The notes beneath the pieces were generated by a model. That model made no database searches and was not told the origin of the DNA. It saw only the letters and a program-made list of their open reading frames with translations. A stretch of 64,000 nt of DNA from Ruegeria sp. TM1040 (lineage in GTDB: Bacteria > Pseudomonadota > Alphaproteobacteria > Rhodobacterales > Rhodobacteraceae), in contig NC_008043.1 in the NCBI RefSeq assembly GCF_000014065.1, forward strand, positions 510,001-574,000, read 5' to 3'. Position 1 is the first letter of the stretch. Every line of letters starts with the position of its first letter. A program made the translations under genes and the position numbers. Positions 28,193-35,903 of this stretch are shown here, in pieces.

Positions 28193-28938
28193 CCCTTGCT
28201 TTTCAATATCTGCGCTCGCTGCTCTACATGATCCAGATCTATGTGGCGATGCTGGTGCTCGGGATCGCTTTTGCGCCCTATGCGCTACTGTCCAAAAACG
28301 GCGCGCGTCAAGCCTGCAAGACCTATGCCCGCTGGGCGATCTGGTCGGCGCGCTGGATGGTGGGCATCCGCTGCGAAGTGCGCGGCCCGGTTCCCCAGGG
28401 TGAGGTGCTCGTGGCCGCCAAGCATCAGAGCTTTCTCGATATTCTGGTGATCTTCAATGCCCTGCCACAGGCCAAGTTCATCATGAAACAAGAGCTGATG
28501 TGGACCCCGATCATTGGCATCTACGCCAAACGTCTGGGCTGTATTCCAGTCAACCGCGGCAAGCGCGGCGCAGCGATTGCGCGTATGATCAAGGACGTGG
28601 CGCGCGAGTTTTCCGAACCCGGCCAACTGGTGATCTATCCGCAAGGCACCCGTGTCGCGCCCGGAGCGCAGAAACCCTACAAGGTCGGCAGCGGCGTGCT
28701 CTATGAAGAGCTGAAACAGCCCTGCGTCCCGGTTGCCACCAACGTGGGCCTGTTGTGGCCCCGCACCGGCCTTTTGCGCAAACCCGGACTTGGGGTGGTC
28801 GAATTCCTCGACCCGATCGCACCGGGACAGGCGCGCGACAGTTTCATGGCTGAGTTGGAGCAGCGTATCGAGGCCCGGTCAGATGCATTGATGGCAGAAT
28901 TGGGATTTGAACAAGATGGACGCGATAGAATCCATTGA
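28189..28938 (+). CDS. plsC: 1-acyl-sn-glycerol-3-phosphate acyltransferase
   Basis: Makes phosphatidic acid from lysophosphatidic acid, at the inner membrane. It has 249 residues. The catalytic HX4D is in AAKHQSFLDILV, and the glycerol-phosphate-binding region has GCIPVNRGKRG and YPQGTR. The N-terminal hydrophobic segment IQIYVAMLVLGIAFAPYALL anchors it. The start GTG at 28189 overlaps the ftsX stop. The last 23 bases overlap the following gene. Confidence 0.94.
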   Translation: MTLAFQYLRSLLYMIQIYVAMLVLGIAFAPYALLSKNGARQACKTYARWAIWSARWMVGIRCEVRGPVPQGEVLVAAKHQSFLDILVIFNALPQAKFIMKQELMWTPIIGIYAKRLGCIPVNRGKRGAAIARMIKDVAREFSEPGQLVIYPQGTRVAPGAQKPYKVGSGVLYEELKQPCVPVATNVGLLWPRTGLLRKPGLGVVEFLDPIAPGQARDSFMAELEQRIEARSDALMAELGFEQDGRDRIH

Positions 28939-29521
28939 AGACCTAGAGGCGCTTTACGGGACACCGGGAGCGCCTTCTTTACGCAAGGTGGCGCGGCAAA
29001 TGACGCCGCTTTATCGCAAGTGGATCATGGCGTCTCGGCTGTGCATGCTGGCCACGGTCGGCCCCGAAGGCACCGACGACAGCCCGCGTGGCGATGATGG
29101 CCCGGTGGTGCTGGAACTCGATCCGGGCACGCTGGCGCTGCCCGATTGGCGTGGCAACAACCGGATCGACTCCTTGCGCAATATCGTGCGCGACGGGCGG
29201 GTATCGCTGATGTTTCTGGTGCCCGGCTTAAACAATGTGGTGCGGGTGAATGGCTCCGCGATAGTGACTGCCGACCCTGATCTGCTGCAACGCTTTGATA
29301 AGGCAGGTAAACTGCCGCGTACGGTCATCGTGATCAAGATCAACGAGATCTACAGTCAATGCGCGCGCGCCCTGATGCGCGCCCGTACCTGGACTTCGGG
29401 TGACGAGAGCGAGGGCCTGCCGTCGATGGGCGACATCCTTGCCGAGCAGACCGCAGGCGAAGAAGGCGGTCGCTCCTACGATGAGGCATGGGCTCCCCGT
29501 GCCGCCAAAACCATGTGGTAG
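28916..29521 (+). CDS. pyridoxamine-phosphate-oxidase-like FMN protein (MSMEG_1061 type)
   Basis: A split-barrel flavoprotein of 201 residues from ATG at 28916; an in-frame TTG at 28907 would add three residues. The PPOX-type pattern is visible: residues MLATVGPEGTDDSPRGDDG, LALPDWRGNNRIDSLRNI, VSLMFLVPGLNNVVRVNG and IKINEIYSQCARALMRA. This matches the subgroup of small FMN-dependent proteins with unknown substrate. It overlaps plsC by 23 bases and is likely cotranscribed. Confidence 0.85.
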   Translation: MDAIESIEDLEALYGTPGAPSLRKVARQMTPLYRKWIMASRLCMLATVGPEGTDDSPRGDDGPVVLELDPGTLALPDWRGNNRIDSLRNIVRDGRVSLMFLVPGLNNVVRVNGSAIVTADPDLLQRFDKAGKLPRTVIVIKINEIYSQCARALMRARTWTSGDESEGLPSMGDILAEQTAGEEGGRSYDEAWAPRAAKTMW

Positions 29522-29571
29522 GGGGTTACGCCGGTGCAGGCGGCGCCATGAAAATCAAAGAACTGCCCGCG

Positions 29572-30084
29572 CTATCCCCCCCAATCGGGATAGGCCACGT
29601 GGAAGATGCCCCACCGCTCGGGGGATTGTGGCGCCCCCAAGAACCACCCTTTGGAAAGGGCCTCGTCGCCCATTTTTGCCTTGGGATCAAAAACCAGCTG
29701 CGGGAAATCCCGCGAAACGATTATGCGTGTCAATTCCAACAGTTCTGCAGCGTCTTCATAGCTCAGCGCATAAGGGGCGTAGGTGGATATTGTGCAACGG
29801 GAGTCCTCCAGTCGCAGGAAACTGCCCGATTGCGTGTCGATCCAGCTTTTGTCCGGTTTTTGAAACAGCCCCGACAGCAGCGTGTCTGGACTGTCTCCGG
29901 TCAGTACGGGGGCAAGACAGATACCATAAAACAGTTCGGCAATGCGTTCCGCGCGTGAGTGCGTTGGCCAGATTTGCGATGCCGCGCCAAGCCCCATCGC
30001 AAAACCTGCGACAATGATCCCGAACAGAAGGCGTTTCTTCAAAACACAGGCCCCAGATATCCGCCGGTGACCTGTTTCGGCCAC
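29572..30084 (-). CDS. hypothetical exported or membrane-anchored protein
   Basis: 170 residues in the longest frame (GTG at 30084). I do not recognise the family. A hydrophobic segment LLFGIIVAGFAMGLGAAS at about residues 19-36, preceded by KKR, looks like a signal peptide or anchor, so a TTG at about 30042 (LKKRLLFG) is an alternative start. The rest is soluble with two Cys (GICLAPV and RCTIST) that could form a disulfide. It ends 50 bases from the convergent PPOX gene. Confidence 0.6.
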   Translation of the reverse strand: MAETGHRRISGACVLKKRLLFGIIVAGFAMGLGAASQIWPTHSRAERIAELFYGICLAPVLTGDSPDTLLSGLFQKPDKSWIDTQSGSFLRLEDSRCTISTYAPYALSYEDAAELLELTRIIVSRDFPQLVFDPKAKMGDEALSKGWFLGAPQSPERWGIFHVAYPDWGG

Positions 30085-30097
30085 CAGTGCGCTTGCC

Positions 30098-30418
30098 TCA
30101 GCTCATCAACAACTCGCCCACGAGGATCTGCGGGCGGATGTTGGTGAAATTGGCCACATCATCAATGATTACGCCGCCCTTTTCACCCATAGCAGTGTTG
30201 AGCGCGTCCTGATCGGGAAAGGTGATGGTCGCAATCAACAGATAGGGCGGCGGCACATCCGGCCCCCCGGCCAGCCCACGCGACGCCTCGACCGTTTCAA
30301 TCAAGTCACCCCAATGCTCCTCGATGAGCGGCAGATGGGTCTCAACATAGTAATCATAGTCAAACGTCGCCTCATCGGAGGCGGGGTAGAGCACTTGCAG
30401 GCTGAGGGTCATTGGCAT
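30098..30418 (-). CDS. EthD-domain protein
   Basis: A small ferredoxin-fold (dimeric alpha-beta barrel) protein of 106 residues. The EthD pattern is clear: LQVLYPASDEATFDYDYYVE, THLPLI, GGPDVPPPYLLIATITF and DVANFTNIRPQILVGEL. Such proteins are often accessory to oxidative degradation, but no partner gene is nearby. It lies between the hypothetical exported protein and the lpdA terminator. Confidence 0.85.
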   Translation of the reverse strand: MPMTLSLQVLYPASDEATFDYDYYVETHLPLIEEHWGDLIETVEASRGLAGGPDVPPPYLLIATITFPDQDALNTAMGEKGGVIIDDVANFTNIRPQILVGELLMS

Positions 30419-30439
30419 GTCTCCTGTTGAGGACGCAAA

Positions 30440-30461
30440 CGGCCCGCCAAGTGGCGGGCCG
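30440..30461 (-). terminator. terminator of lpdA
   Basis: CGGCCCGCCA (30440-30449) and TGGCGGGCCG (30452-30461) form a perfect 10-bp GC-rich stem with a two-base centre, 40 bases after the lpdA stop on the minus strand and followed there by GTTTGCG. It also separates lpdA from the EthD gene. Confidence 0.7.
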
Positions 30462-30501
30462 CTGGTGATGGACGTGCCGGGGCGCGCCCCCCGCGCGGGG
30501 C

Positions 30502-31899
30502 TTAACTGTGGATCGCGCCGTCGCCGCAGGCAAGGGCTGCTTCGCGCACGGCCTCGGAATAGGTCGGATGCGCGTGGCAGGTCAGCGCCAGATCCTCGGC
30601 GGAGGCGCCAAATTCCATCGCCACACAGATCTCGTGGATCAGATCGCCTGCACCGGGGCCGATGATGGCCGCACCGAGGATGCGGTCGGTTTCCTTGTCG
30701 GCAATCAGTTTCACAAAACCACCCTCGGCCTGATGCACGGCCTTGGCGCGGGCGTTGCCCATGAACATGAACTTGCCCACCTTGATCTTGCGACCTTCGG
30801 CCTTGAGCGCGTCTTCGGTGGCACCGACGGTCGCCACCTCTGGGGTGGTGTAGACCACACCGGGAATGACGCCGTAATTCACGTGGCCATGTTTGCCCGC
30901 GATCACTTCGGCCACGGCCATGCCTTCGTCTTCGGCCTTATGCGCGAGCATCGGACCCTCGATGACGTCGCCGATGGCGTAGATGCCTTTGACGTTCGTG
31001 GCCCATTGCGCGTCGGTGGCGATCTGGCCGCGTTCGGTCATCTTGACGCCAAGCGCGTCGAGGCCAAGGCCTTCGGCATAGGGTTTGCGCCCCGTGGCGA
31101 CGAGCACCACATCGGCCTCGATGACCTCTGCGTCGCCGCCTTTTTTGGGCTCATAAGAGACTTTGGCCTTGGATTTCGTGGTTTCAACGCCCTTGACGGC
31201 GGCCCCCATGATGAAGCTGAGGCCCTGCTTTTCAAGGATGCGTTTGAAGCCGCGCTGGACGTCCTTGTCCATGCCGGGACAGACCGCGTCCATATATTCG
31301 ACCACGGTGACCTCTGCGCCAAGGCGCGCGTAGACCGAGCCGAGCTCGAGGCCAATGACGCCTGCGCCGATCACGACCATTTTCTTCGGGACTTTGGGCA
31401 GTTCCAGAGCGCCGGTGCTGTCGACCACAAGGCCCTTGTCGTTGTCGACCTCGACACCCGGCAGGGCGGAGGGCACGGAGCCGGAGGCGATGATGATGTT
31501 CTTGGCCTCATGGGTGTCGTCGCCCACTTTGACCTTGCCCGCCTCGGGGATCGACGCCCAGCCCTTGATCCAGTCGATCTTGTTCTTCTTCATGAGGAAC
31601 TCGACACCGCCGGTGTTCTGGCCGATGACCTCATCCTTGTAGGATTTCATCTGGTTCCAGTCGACCGAGGGGCTTTTGCCCTTGAGACCCATGGCGCCGA
31701 AGTTGTGCTCTGCTTCATGCAGCATATGGGTTGCGTGCAAGAGCGCCTTGGAGGGGATGCAGCCCACGTTGAGGCAGGTGCCGCCAAGGGTTTCGCGGCC
31801 TTCTACGATGGCGGTCTTGAGGCCCAGCTGGGCGCAGCGGATTGCGCTGACATAGCCGCCGGGACCGGCGCCGATTACGATGACGTCATAGGATGCCAT
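30502..31899 (-). CDS. lpdA: dihydrolipoamide dehydrogenase (E3)
   Basis: Flavoprotein reoxidising the lipoyl groups of the 2-oxoglutarate dehydrogenase complex encoded upstream on the same strand (sucA, sucB), and perhaps of other 2-oxoacid complexes. It has 465 residues. The FAD motif [17 protein letters not shown], the redox-active disulfide [13 protein letters not shown], the NAD motif [17 protein letters not shown] and the C-terminal active base HAHPTYSE are intact. ATG at 31899. Between it and the gene upstream lies a dispersed repeat, so it may be transcribed on its own. Confidence 0.97.
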   Translation of the reverse strand: MASYDVIVIGAGPGGYVSAIRCAQLGLKTAIVEGRETLGGTCLNVGCIPSKALLHATHMLHEAEHNFGAMGLKGKSPSVDWNQMKSYKDEVIGQNTGGVEFLMKKNKIDWIKGWASIPEAGKVKVGDDTHEAKNIIIASGSVPSALPGVEVDNDKGLVVDSTGALELPKVPKKMVVIGAGVIGLELGSVYARLGAEVTVVEYMDAVCPGMDKDVQRGFKRILEKQGLSFIMGAAVKGVETTKSKAKVSYEPKKGGDAEVIEADVVLVATGRKPYAEGLGLDALGVKMTERGQIATDAQWATNVKGIYAIGDVIEGPMLAHKAEDEGMAVAEVIAGKHGHVNYGVIPGVVYTTPEVATVGATEDALKAEGRKIKVGKFMFMGNARAKAVHQAEGGFVKLIADKETDRILGAAIIGPGAGDLIHEICVAMEFGASAEDLALTCHAHPTYSEAVREAALACGDGAIHS

Positions 31900-31924
31900 G
31901 GGTCATGTGCTCCTTTGGAGTTGA

Positions 31925-31993
31925 GCGGGGAGGGGGCGCTGCCCCCGGCCCGTACGGGCCTCCCCCGGGATATTTTGGGTTAGAAGATGAAGA
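31925..31993 (+). repeat. dispersed intergenic repeat, copy 1
   Basis: Contains a hairpin (GGGGGCGCTGCCCCC, with a second palindrome CCCGTACGGG) followed by CCCCCGG and GATATTTTGGGTTAGAAG. The same two blocks in the same order and orientation occur at 49137-49210. Both copies lie between genes. This looks like a dispersed palindromic element or a conserved terminator-type module of this genome. Confidence 0.65.
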
Positions 31994-32039
31994 TGCGCTC
32001 GGCAATGTCCAGAGCGAATTTGTTCGATCTGAAAGATCA

Positions 32040-32600
32040 TCAGAGCGCCTCCGCGATGGTGATTGGAGTTCCGTCTGGCACAAGCGACCAGATTTCGCGC
32101 ATCTCGGCGTTGGTGACCGCGATGCAGCCGTCGGTCCAGTCTAGCATCAGGTGCAATGCGCCCAAGGCCCCCCAGCCATTGGGCAGGCCGTGGATCATGA
32201 TATTGCCGCCGGGATCGCGCGCCGCGGCTTTGGCTGCGGCCTGGTCTGCGGCATTGGGGTAGGAGATATGCAGGCTCAGATGCGCGATGGAGTTTGGATT
32301 GCGCCAGTCGATTTCATAGCGCCCTTCGGGGGTGCGCTCGTCGCCCTCGGATTGTTTGTGGCCTTCGGGTGCGGCCCCAAGCGAGATGTCGTAGCTGCGG
32401 ATGGTTTCGCCGTCGCGCAGCAGATGCAGCGCGCGGGTGGATTTGATCACGAGGATCTCATCCGCCTGTTGGTGGGCTTCGGCCATTGGCGGCGGTGTGC
32501 CGGACCCCGTGCGCGCCATCACCTTGGTATAGGCGAAGATGGCCACGCCGAGCCCCAGCCCCAGCAGGCCTAAGCGCAGGATATGTCTGGTGATGCTCAT
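32040..32600 (-). CDS. L,D-transpeptidase (YkuD) family protein
   Basis: Predicted cell-wall cross-linking or lipoprotein-attaching enzyme, 186 residues. There is an N-terminal signal anchor (ILRLGLLGLGLGVAIFAYTKV), then the YkuD domain with IMIHGLPNGWG and the catalytic segment WTDGCIAVTNAEM holding the nucleophilic Cys. The stop is followed by the repeat at 31925-31993. It overlaps the upstream MAPEG gene by four bases, so they are probably cotranscribed. Confidence 0.88.
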   Translation of the reverse strand: MSITRHILRLGLLGLGLGVAIFAYTKVMARTGSGTPPPMAEAHQQADEILVIKSTRALHLLRDGETIRSYDISLGAAPEGHKQSEGDERTPEGRYEIDWRNPNSIAHLSLHISYPNAADQAAAKAAARDPGGNIMIHGLPNGWGALGALHLMLDWTDGCIAVTNAEMREIWSLVPDGTPITIAEAL

Positions 32601-33007
32601 ATCAGGGCGGCCACCAGCATCGCCGCGGTCGCGAGATAGCCCACGGCCCAGATCAGGCTGCGCCAGGGCACCCAGCCAAAGGCATAGGCCGGGATGTAAA
32701 GCACCCGCGAGCCAAGGTAAGCAAAGGCGCAGACGGTGGTGAAGAGCGAGGATTGTCCCGAAAGGGTGACGACCACGCAGGCGATCGAAAAGAGGATCAG
32801 CCCCTCAAAGTGGTTGTTCATCGCCCTGAAGAGCCGCGCGGTGCGTTTGGAGACCATATCCTGCAAATCGCCGCCCATGCGATCCCGGTCCCGCGGCCCT
32901 AGCGTCTGACCGGGCTTCAGCTCAAGGTTCGCAGGCACCGCCATCAGGGCGATCTGAAAGACCTGAAGCAGGGCCGCGAGGGTGAGGGCGGTGAGTTCGG
33001 GGGTCAT
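32597..33007 (-). CDS. MAPEG-family membrane protein (copy A)
   Basis: 136 residues from ATG at 33007. It has four hydrophobic segments and the MAPEG-like signature of the bacterial subgroup: RDRMGGDLQDMVSKRTARLF, RAMNNHFEGLILFSIACV, YLGSRVLYIPAYAFGWVPWR. It is a tandem paralogue of the next gene upstream. Function of this subgroup is unknown; eukaryotic relatives act in eicosanoid and glutathione metabolism. The longer frame to 33028 overlaps the upstream stop and is not preferred. Confidence 0.85.
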   Translation of the reverse strand: MTPELTALTLAALLQVFQIALMAVPANLELKPGQTLGPRDRDRMGGDLQDMVSKRTARLFRAMNNHFEGLILFSIACVVVTLSGQSSLFTTVCAFAYLGSRVLYIPAYAFGWVPWRSLIWAVGYLATAAMLVAALI

Positions 33008-33008
33008 G

Positions 33009-33401
33009 TCAGAAAAAACTCGCGCCAATCATCAAAAGCGTGGCGAGGAGACCAATGACATAGATCACACTGCGCCAAGGCACCCACGCAAAGGCATAGG
33101 CCGGCACATAGAGCGCGCGCGCGGCCACATAGGTCCAGGCGCAGATTGCAGTCAAGGAAGAGGCATTGTCGGTCAGGGTGAGCAGCAGCACCGCAATGAT
33201 GAACGGACCGATATTCTCGGTATGGTTCGCCAGCGCGCGCCGCAGGCGATTGCTGCGTTCCGACAGCCGCTCATCCAGATTTTCGCGGGTCCCGACGTTG
33301 CCATCGCGACCGATATCGGCTTCCAGCGCCCGTTGCGACCAGATGACCGTGACCACATGGATCAGGACCGTTGCAGCAAGTGCGCTGAGTTCTGGCGTCA
33401 T
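33009..33401 (-). CDS. MAPEG-family membrane protein (copy B)
   Basis: 130 residues, four hydrophobic segments. It shares with copy A the start MTPEL(S/T)ALA, the (E)NLDERLSERSNRLRRAL / NHTEN(I)GPF segment and the C-terminal ALYVPAYAFAWVPWRS. One base separates its stop from the copy A start, so the pair arose by tandem duplication and is cotranscribed. Its start overlaps the stop of the hypothetical gene upstream by four bases. Confidence 0.85.
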   Translation of the reverse strand: MTPELSALAATVLIHVVTVIWSQRALEADIGRDGNVGTRENLDERLSERSNRLRRALANHTENIGPFIIAVLLLTLTDNASSLTAICAWTYVAARALYVPAYAFAWVPWRSVIYVIGLLATLLMIGASFF

Positions 33402-33925
33402 TGTGCCCCCTCATACTCTGAGATCAGGTGTCGGATATGGGTGGTCTCCTCTCGGGTGAAATCTCCCTCTGTACCGTCAACCACAAATTCCTGAAGCACG
33501 TACCACTCCGCGTCATTTACAAGTTTACCGCGTTTTACGGCCTTGTTCATCGTTTTGCGTATGAGGCCGGACTCCGAAAAGAAATCAAACCCGATATCCG
33601 CGCGAAACCGGGCGAGGAAAGCGTTGATGTCCTGAACAACCTCCTGCTCGCCGGATTTCATAAACGAATGAAATTCATTGGCAGTGTGGGCGTACCAGTT
33701 TTGGACCTCTTTTAGAATTTGCTTGCGATCGCTTTTGCGAGACTGCTGATCATAAAGATCGAGGAAGAAACTCCCGGGCACCACAACGGTGTCTAGGTCC
33801 AGCGTTTCTCCCGCTGGGAGCGTGGCTTCCAGCTGTGCAATGCGCCACGTGCGAAAGTAGTCCAGACCTTCGATCAGTCGGACAAGTTCGGCACGGATCT
33901 CTATATCTGGTTGAGGAGGCGTCAT
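33398..33925 (-). CDS. hypothetical soluble protein
   Basis: 175 residues from ATG at 33925 (MTPPQPDIEIRAELVRLIEG). Family not recognised. It is mostly helical and charged, with segments LEATLPAGETLDLDTVVVPG, SFFLDLYDQQSRKSDRKQIL, VNDAEWYVLQEFVVDGTEGD and FTREETTHIRHLISEYE. No membrane segment or signal peptide. It overlaps MAPEG copy B by four bases, which supports the reading frame and a common transcript. An upstream extension to 33991 is possible but unsupported. Confidence 0.65.
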   Translation of the reverse strand: MTPPQPDIEIRAELVRLIEGLDYFRTWRIAQLEATLPAGETLDLDTVVVPGSFFLDLYDQQSRKSDRKQILKEVQNWYAHTANEFHSFMKSGEQEVVQDINAFLARFRADIGFDFFSESGLIRKTMNKAVKRGKLVNDAEWYVLQEFVVDGTEGDFTREETTHIRHLISEYEGAQ

Positions 33926-33941
33926 TGTCGCCCTGTTGAGG

Positions 33942-34376
33942 TCATTGCAGAAGGTTACCTTGCTTTTGTTTAAGCAAGTAGACGATGGCACATGTTGAAA
34001 CGGAAATCACAATTCCCCAGTAGCCGAAAAACGTCCAAAACATGAAATTTAGCAGCGTTCGACCAAAGGCGGTGGCTTCGAGAACTGAAAGAAATACCAA
34101 TAGCTGCGAGGCAAGAAATAATGCCGTAAATGCAACCGCCCGTCGCGATCTCAAGAAACTTGAAATCGCGACGCCAGCGCTTGCAACGACGCTGCCAAAG
34201 AAACCCGCGAGTGAGAGGACATATGCAATCTCGTTCGAAAGTAGTGCTGGATAACGTTTCTCTGGCATTGGCATAGAAAGAACGTCTGCAGTCCGCGACA
34301 ACCCGGAAATTGCAAAAATGGCGTAACCAATGATGATTAACCAAAGCAAGATGGGCTTCCCAGACTGCAGTTGCAT
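33942..34376 (-). CDS. hypothetical four-helix membrane protein
   Basis: 144 residues, family not recognised. Four hydrophobic stretches: ILLWLIIIGYAIFAISGL, VLSLAGFFGSVVASAGVAI, AVAFTALFLASQLLVFL and FMFWTFFGYWGIVISVST. The base composition (about 48% GC here) is lower than the neighbours, which may point to later acquisition. It is squeezed between the sucB stop (seven bases away) and the hypothetical gene at 33398, all on the minus strand. Confidence 0.6.
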   Translation of the reverse strand: MQLQSGKPILLWLIIIGYAIFAISGLSRTADVLSMPMPEKRYPALLSNEIAYVLSLAGFFGSVVASAGVAISSFLRSRRAVAFTALFLASQLLVFLSVLEATAFGRTLLNFMFWTFFGYWGIVISVSTCAIVYLLKQKQGNLLQ

Positions 34377-34383
34377 CGCTTTC

Positions 34384-35889
34384 TTACAGATCCATCAACA
34401 ACCGGCGGGGATCTTCCAGCGCTTCTTTGACGCGCACGAGGAAGGTCACAGCGCCTTTGCCGTCGACGATACGGTGGTCATAGGACAGCGCCAGATACAT
34501 CATCGGGCGGATTTCCACCTTGCCGTTGATTGCCATCGGGCGGTCCTGGATCTTGTGCATGCCGAGGATACCGGACTGCGGCGGGTTCAGGATCGGCGAG
34601 GACATCAGCGAGCCATAGACACCACCGTTGGAGATGGTGAAGGTGCCGCCCTGCATTTCCGCCATCGACAGCTTGCCGTCACGGGCGCGCGCGCCTTTTT
34701 CGGCAATCGCCTTCTCAATATCGGCAAAGGACATCGCATCGGCGTCGCGGATGACCGGAACCACCAGACCCGTGGGCGTGCCTGCGGCGATGCCCATGTG
34801 GACGAAGTTCTTGTAGACGATGTCGGTGCCGTCGATCTCGGCGTTGACCTCGGGGACCTCTTTCAACGCGTGGCAGCAGGCCTTGGTGAAGAAGGACATA
34901 AAGCCCAGTTTCACGCCGTGCTTCTTCAGGAACAGGTCTTTGTATTCGTTGCGCAGCGCCATCACCTCGGTCATGTCGACCTCATTGTAGGTAGTGAGCA
35001 TGGCAGCAGTGTTCTGGCTGTCCTTCAGACGCTTGGCGATGGTCTGGCGCAGACGGGTCATTTTTACGCGTTCTTCGCGCGAGGCATCATCGGCAGACAC
35101 CGGCGCGCGCGGGGCTGCGGGAGCCGCTGTCGGGGCGGGCGCGGATTTTGCGGCGGCGATCGCCGATGCCACGTCCTCTTTCATGATGCGTCCGTCGCGG
35201 CCTGTGCCTTTGACATCCGATGCGGAGAGACCGGCCTCGGCCATCGCCTTTTCCGCCGATGGCGCATTGGCGACATCCTTGGAGACGGCGGCAGGGGTCT
35301 CCGCCGCAGCGGGCGCTGCAGCCGGGGCCGCCGCTACCGCTGCACCGTCACCGGAGATGACGCCGAGTTTGGCAGAGGCGTCCACGGTGGTGCCTTCGGG
35401 CGCGGTGATCTCGGCCAGAACGCCAGCGGCAGGCGCGGGCACCTCGACGGAAACCTTGTCGGTTTCCAGCTCGCAAAGCATTTCGTCCTGCGCGACGCTG
35501 TCACCGACTTTCTTGAACCATGTGGAAACGGTCGCCTCAGAGACGCTTTCGCCCAGCGTCGGCACCATCACGTCAACAGCATCCCCACCCGAAGAGGCAG
35601 GTGCCTCAGCCGGGGCGGGTTTCGCTGCCGGGGCTGAGGCTGCTGCGGCGCCGCCTTCGGTAATATTGGCCAGGAGCGCATCAACGCCCACGGTGTCGCC
35701 TTCCTTGGCAACGATCTCGGCCAGAGTGCCAGCCGCCGGGGCGGGCACTTCGACTGTGACCTTGTCGGTTTCCAGCTCACAGAGCATCTCGTCTGCGGCA
35801 ACAGTGTCGCCCGGCTTCTTGAACCAGGTGGCGACGGTGGCTTCGGTCACGGATTCGCCCAGAGTGGGCACGCGCACTTCGGTGGTCAT
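34384..35889 (-). CDS. sucB: 2-oxoglutarate dehydrogenase E2 (dihydrolipoyl succinyltransferase)
   Basis: Core of the 2-oxoglutarate dehydrogenase complex, 501 residues from ATG at 35889. It has two lipoyl domains in tandem, with lipoyl lysines in ETDKV at residues 43 and 145, separated by an Ala/Pro-rich linker. A peripheral-subunit-binding domain ([18 protein letters not shown]) and the catalytic domain with its C-terminal active-site [15 protein letters not shown] follow. Most E2o proteins have one lipoyl domain, so the second is notable. It lies 14 bases after sucA. The longer frame to 36045 overlaps sucA and is rejected. Confidence 0.96.
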   Translation of the reverse strand: MTTEVRVPTLGESVTEATVATWFKKPGDTVAADEMLCELETDKVTVEVPAPAAGTLAEIVAKEGDTVGVDALLANITEGGAAAASAPAAKPAPAEAPASSGGDAVDVMVPTLGESVSEATVSTWFKKVGDSVAQDEMLCELETDKVSVEVPAPAAGVLAEITAPEGTTVDASAKLGVISGDGAAVAAAPAAAPAAAETPAAVSKDVANAPSAEKAMAEAGLSASDVKGTGRDGRIMKEDVASAIAAAKSAPAPTAAPAAPRAPVSADDASREERVKMTRLRQTIAKRLKDSQNTAAMLTTYNEVDMTEVMALRNEYKDLFLKKHGVKLGFMSFFTKACCHALKEVPEVNAEIDGTDIVYKNFVHMGIAAGTPTGLVVPVIRDADAMSFADIEKAIAEKGARARDGKLSMAEMQGGTFTISNGGVYGSLMSSPILNPPQSGILGMHKIQDRPMAINGKVEIRPMMYLALSYDHRIVDGKGAVTFLVRVKEALEDPRRLLMDL

Positions 35890-35903
35890 GATCTCAATCT
35901 TCC

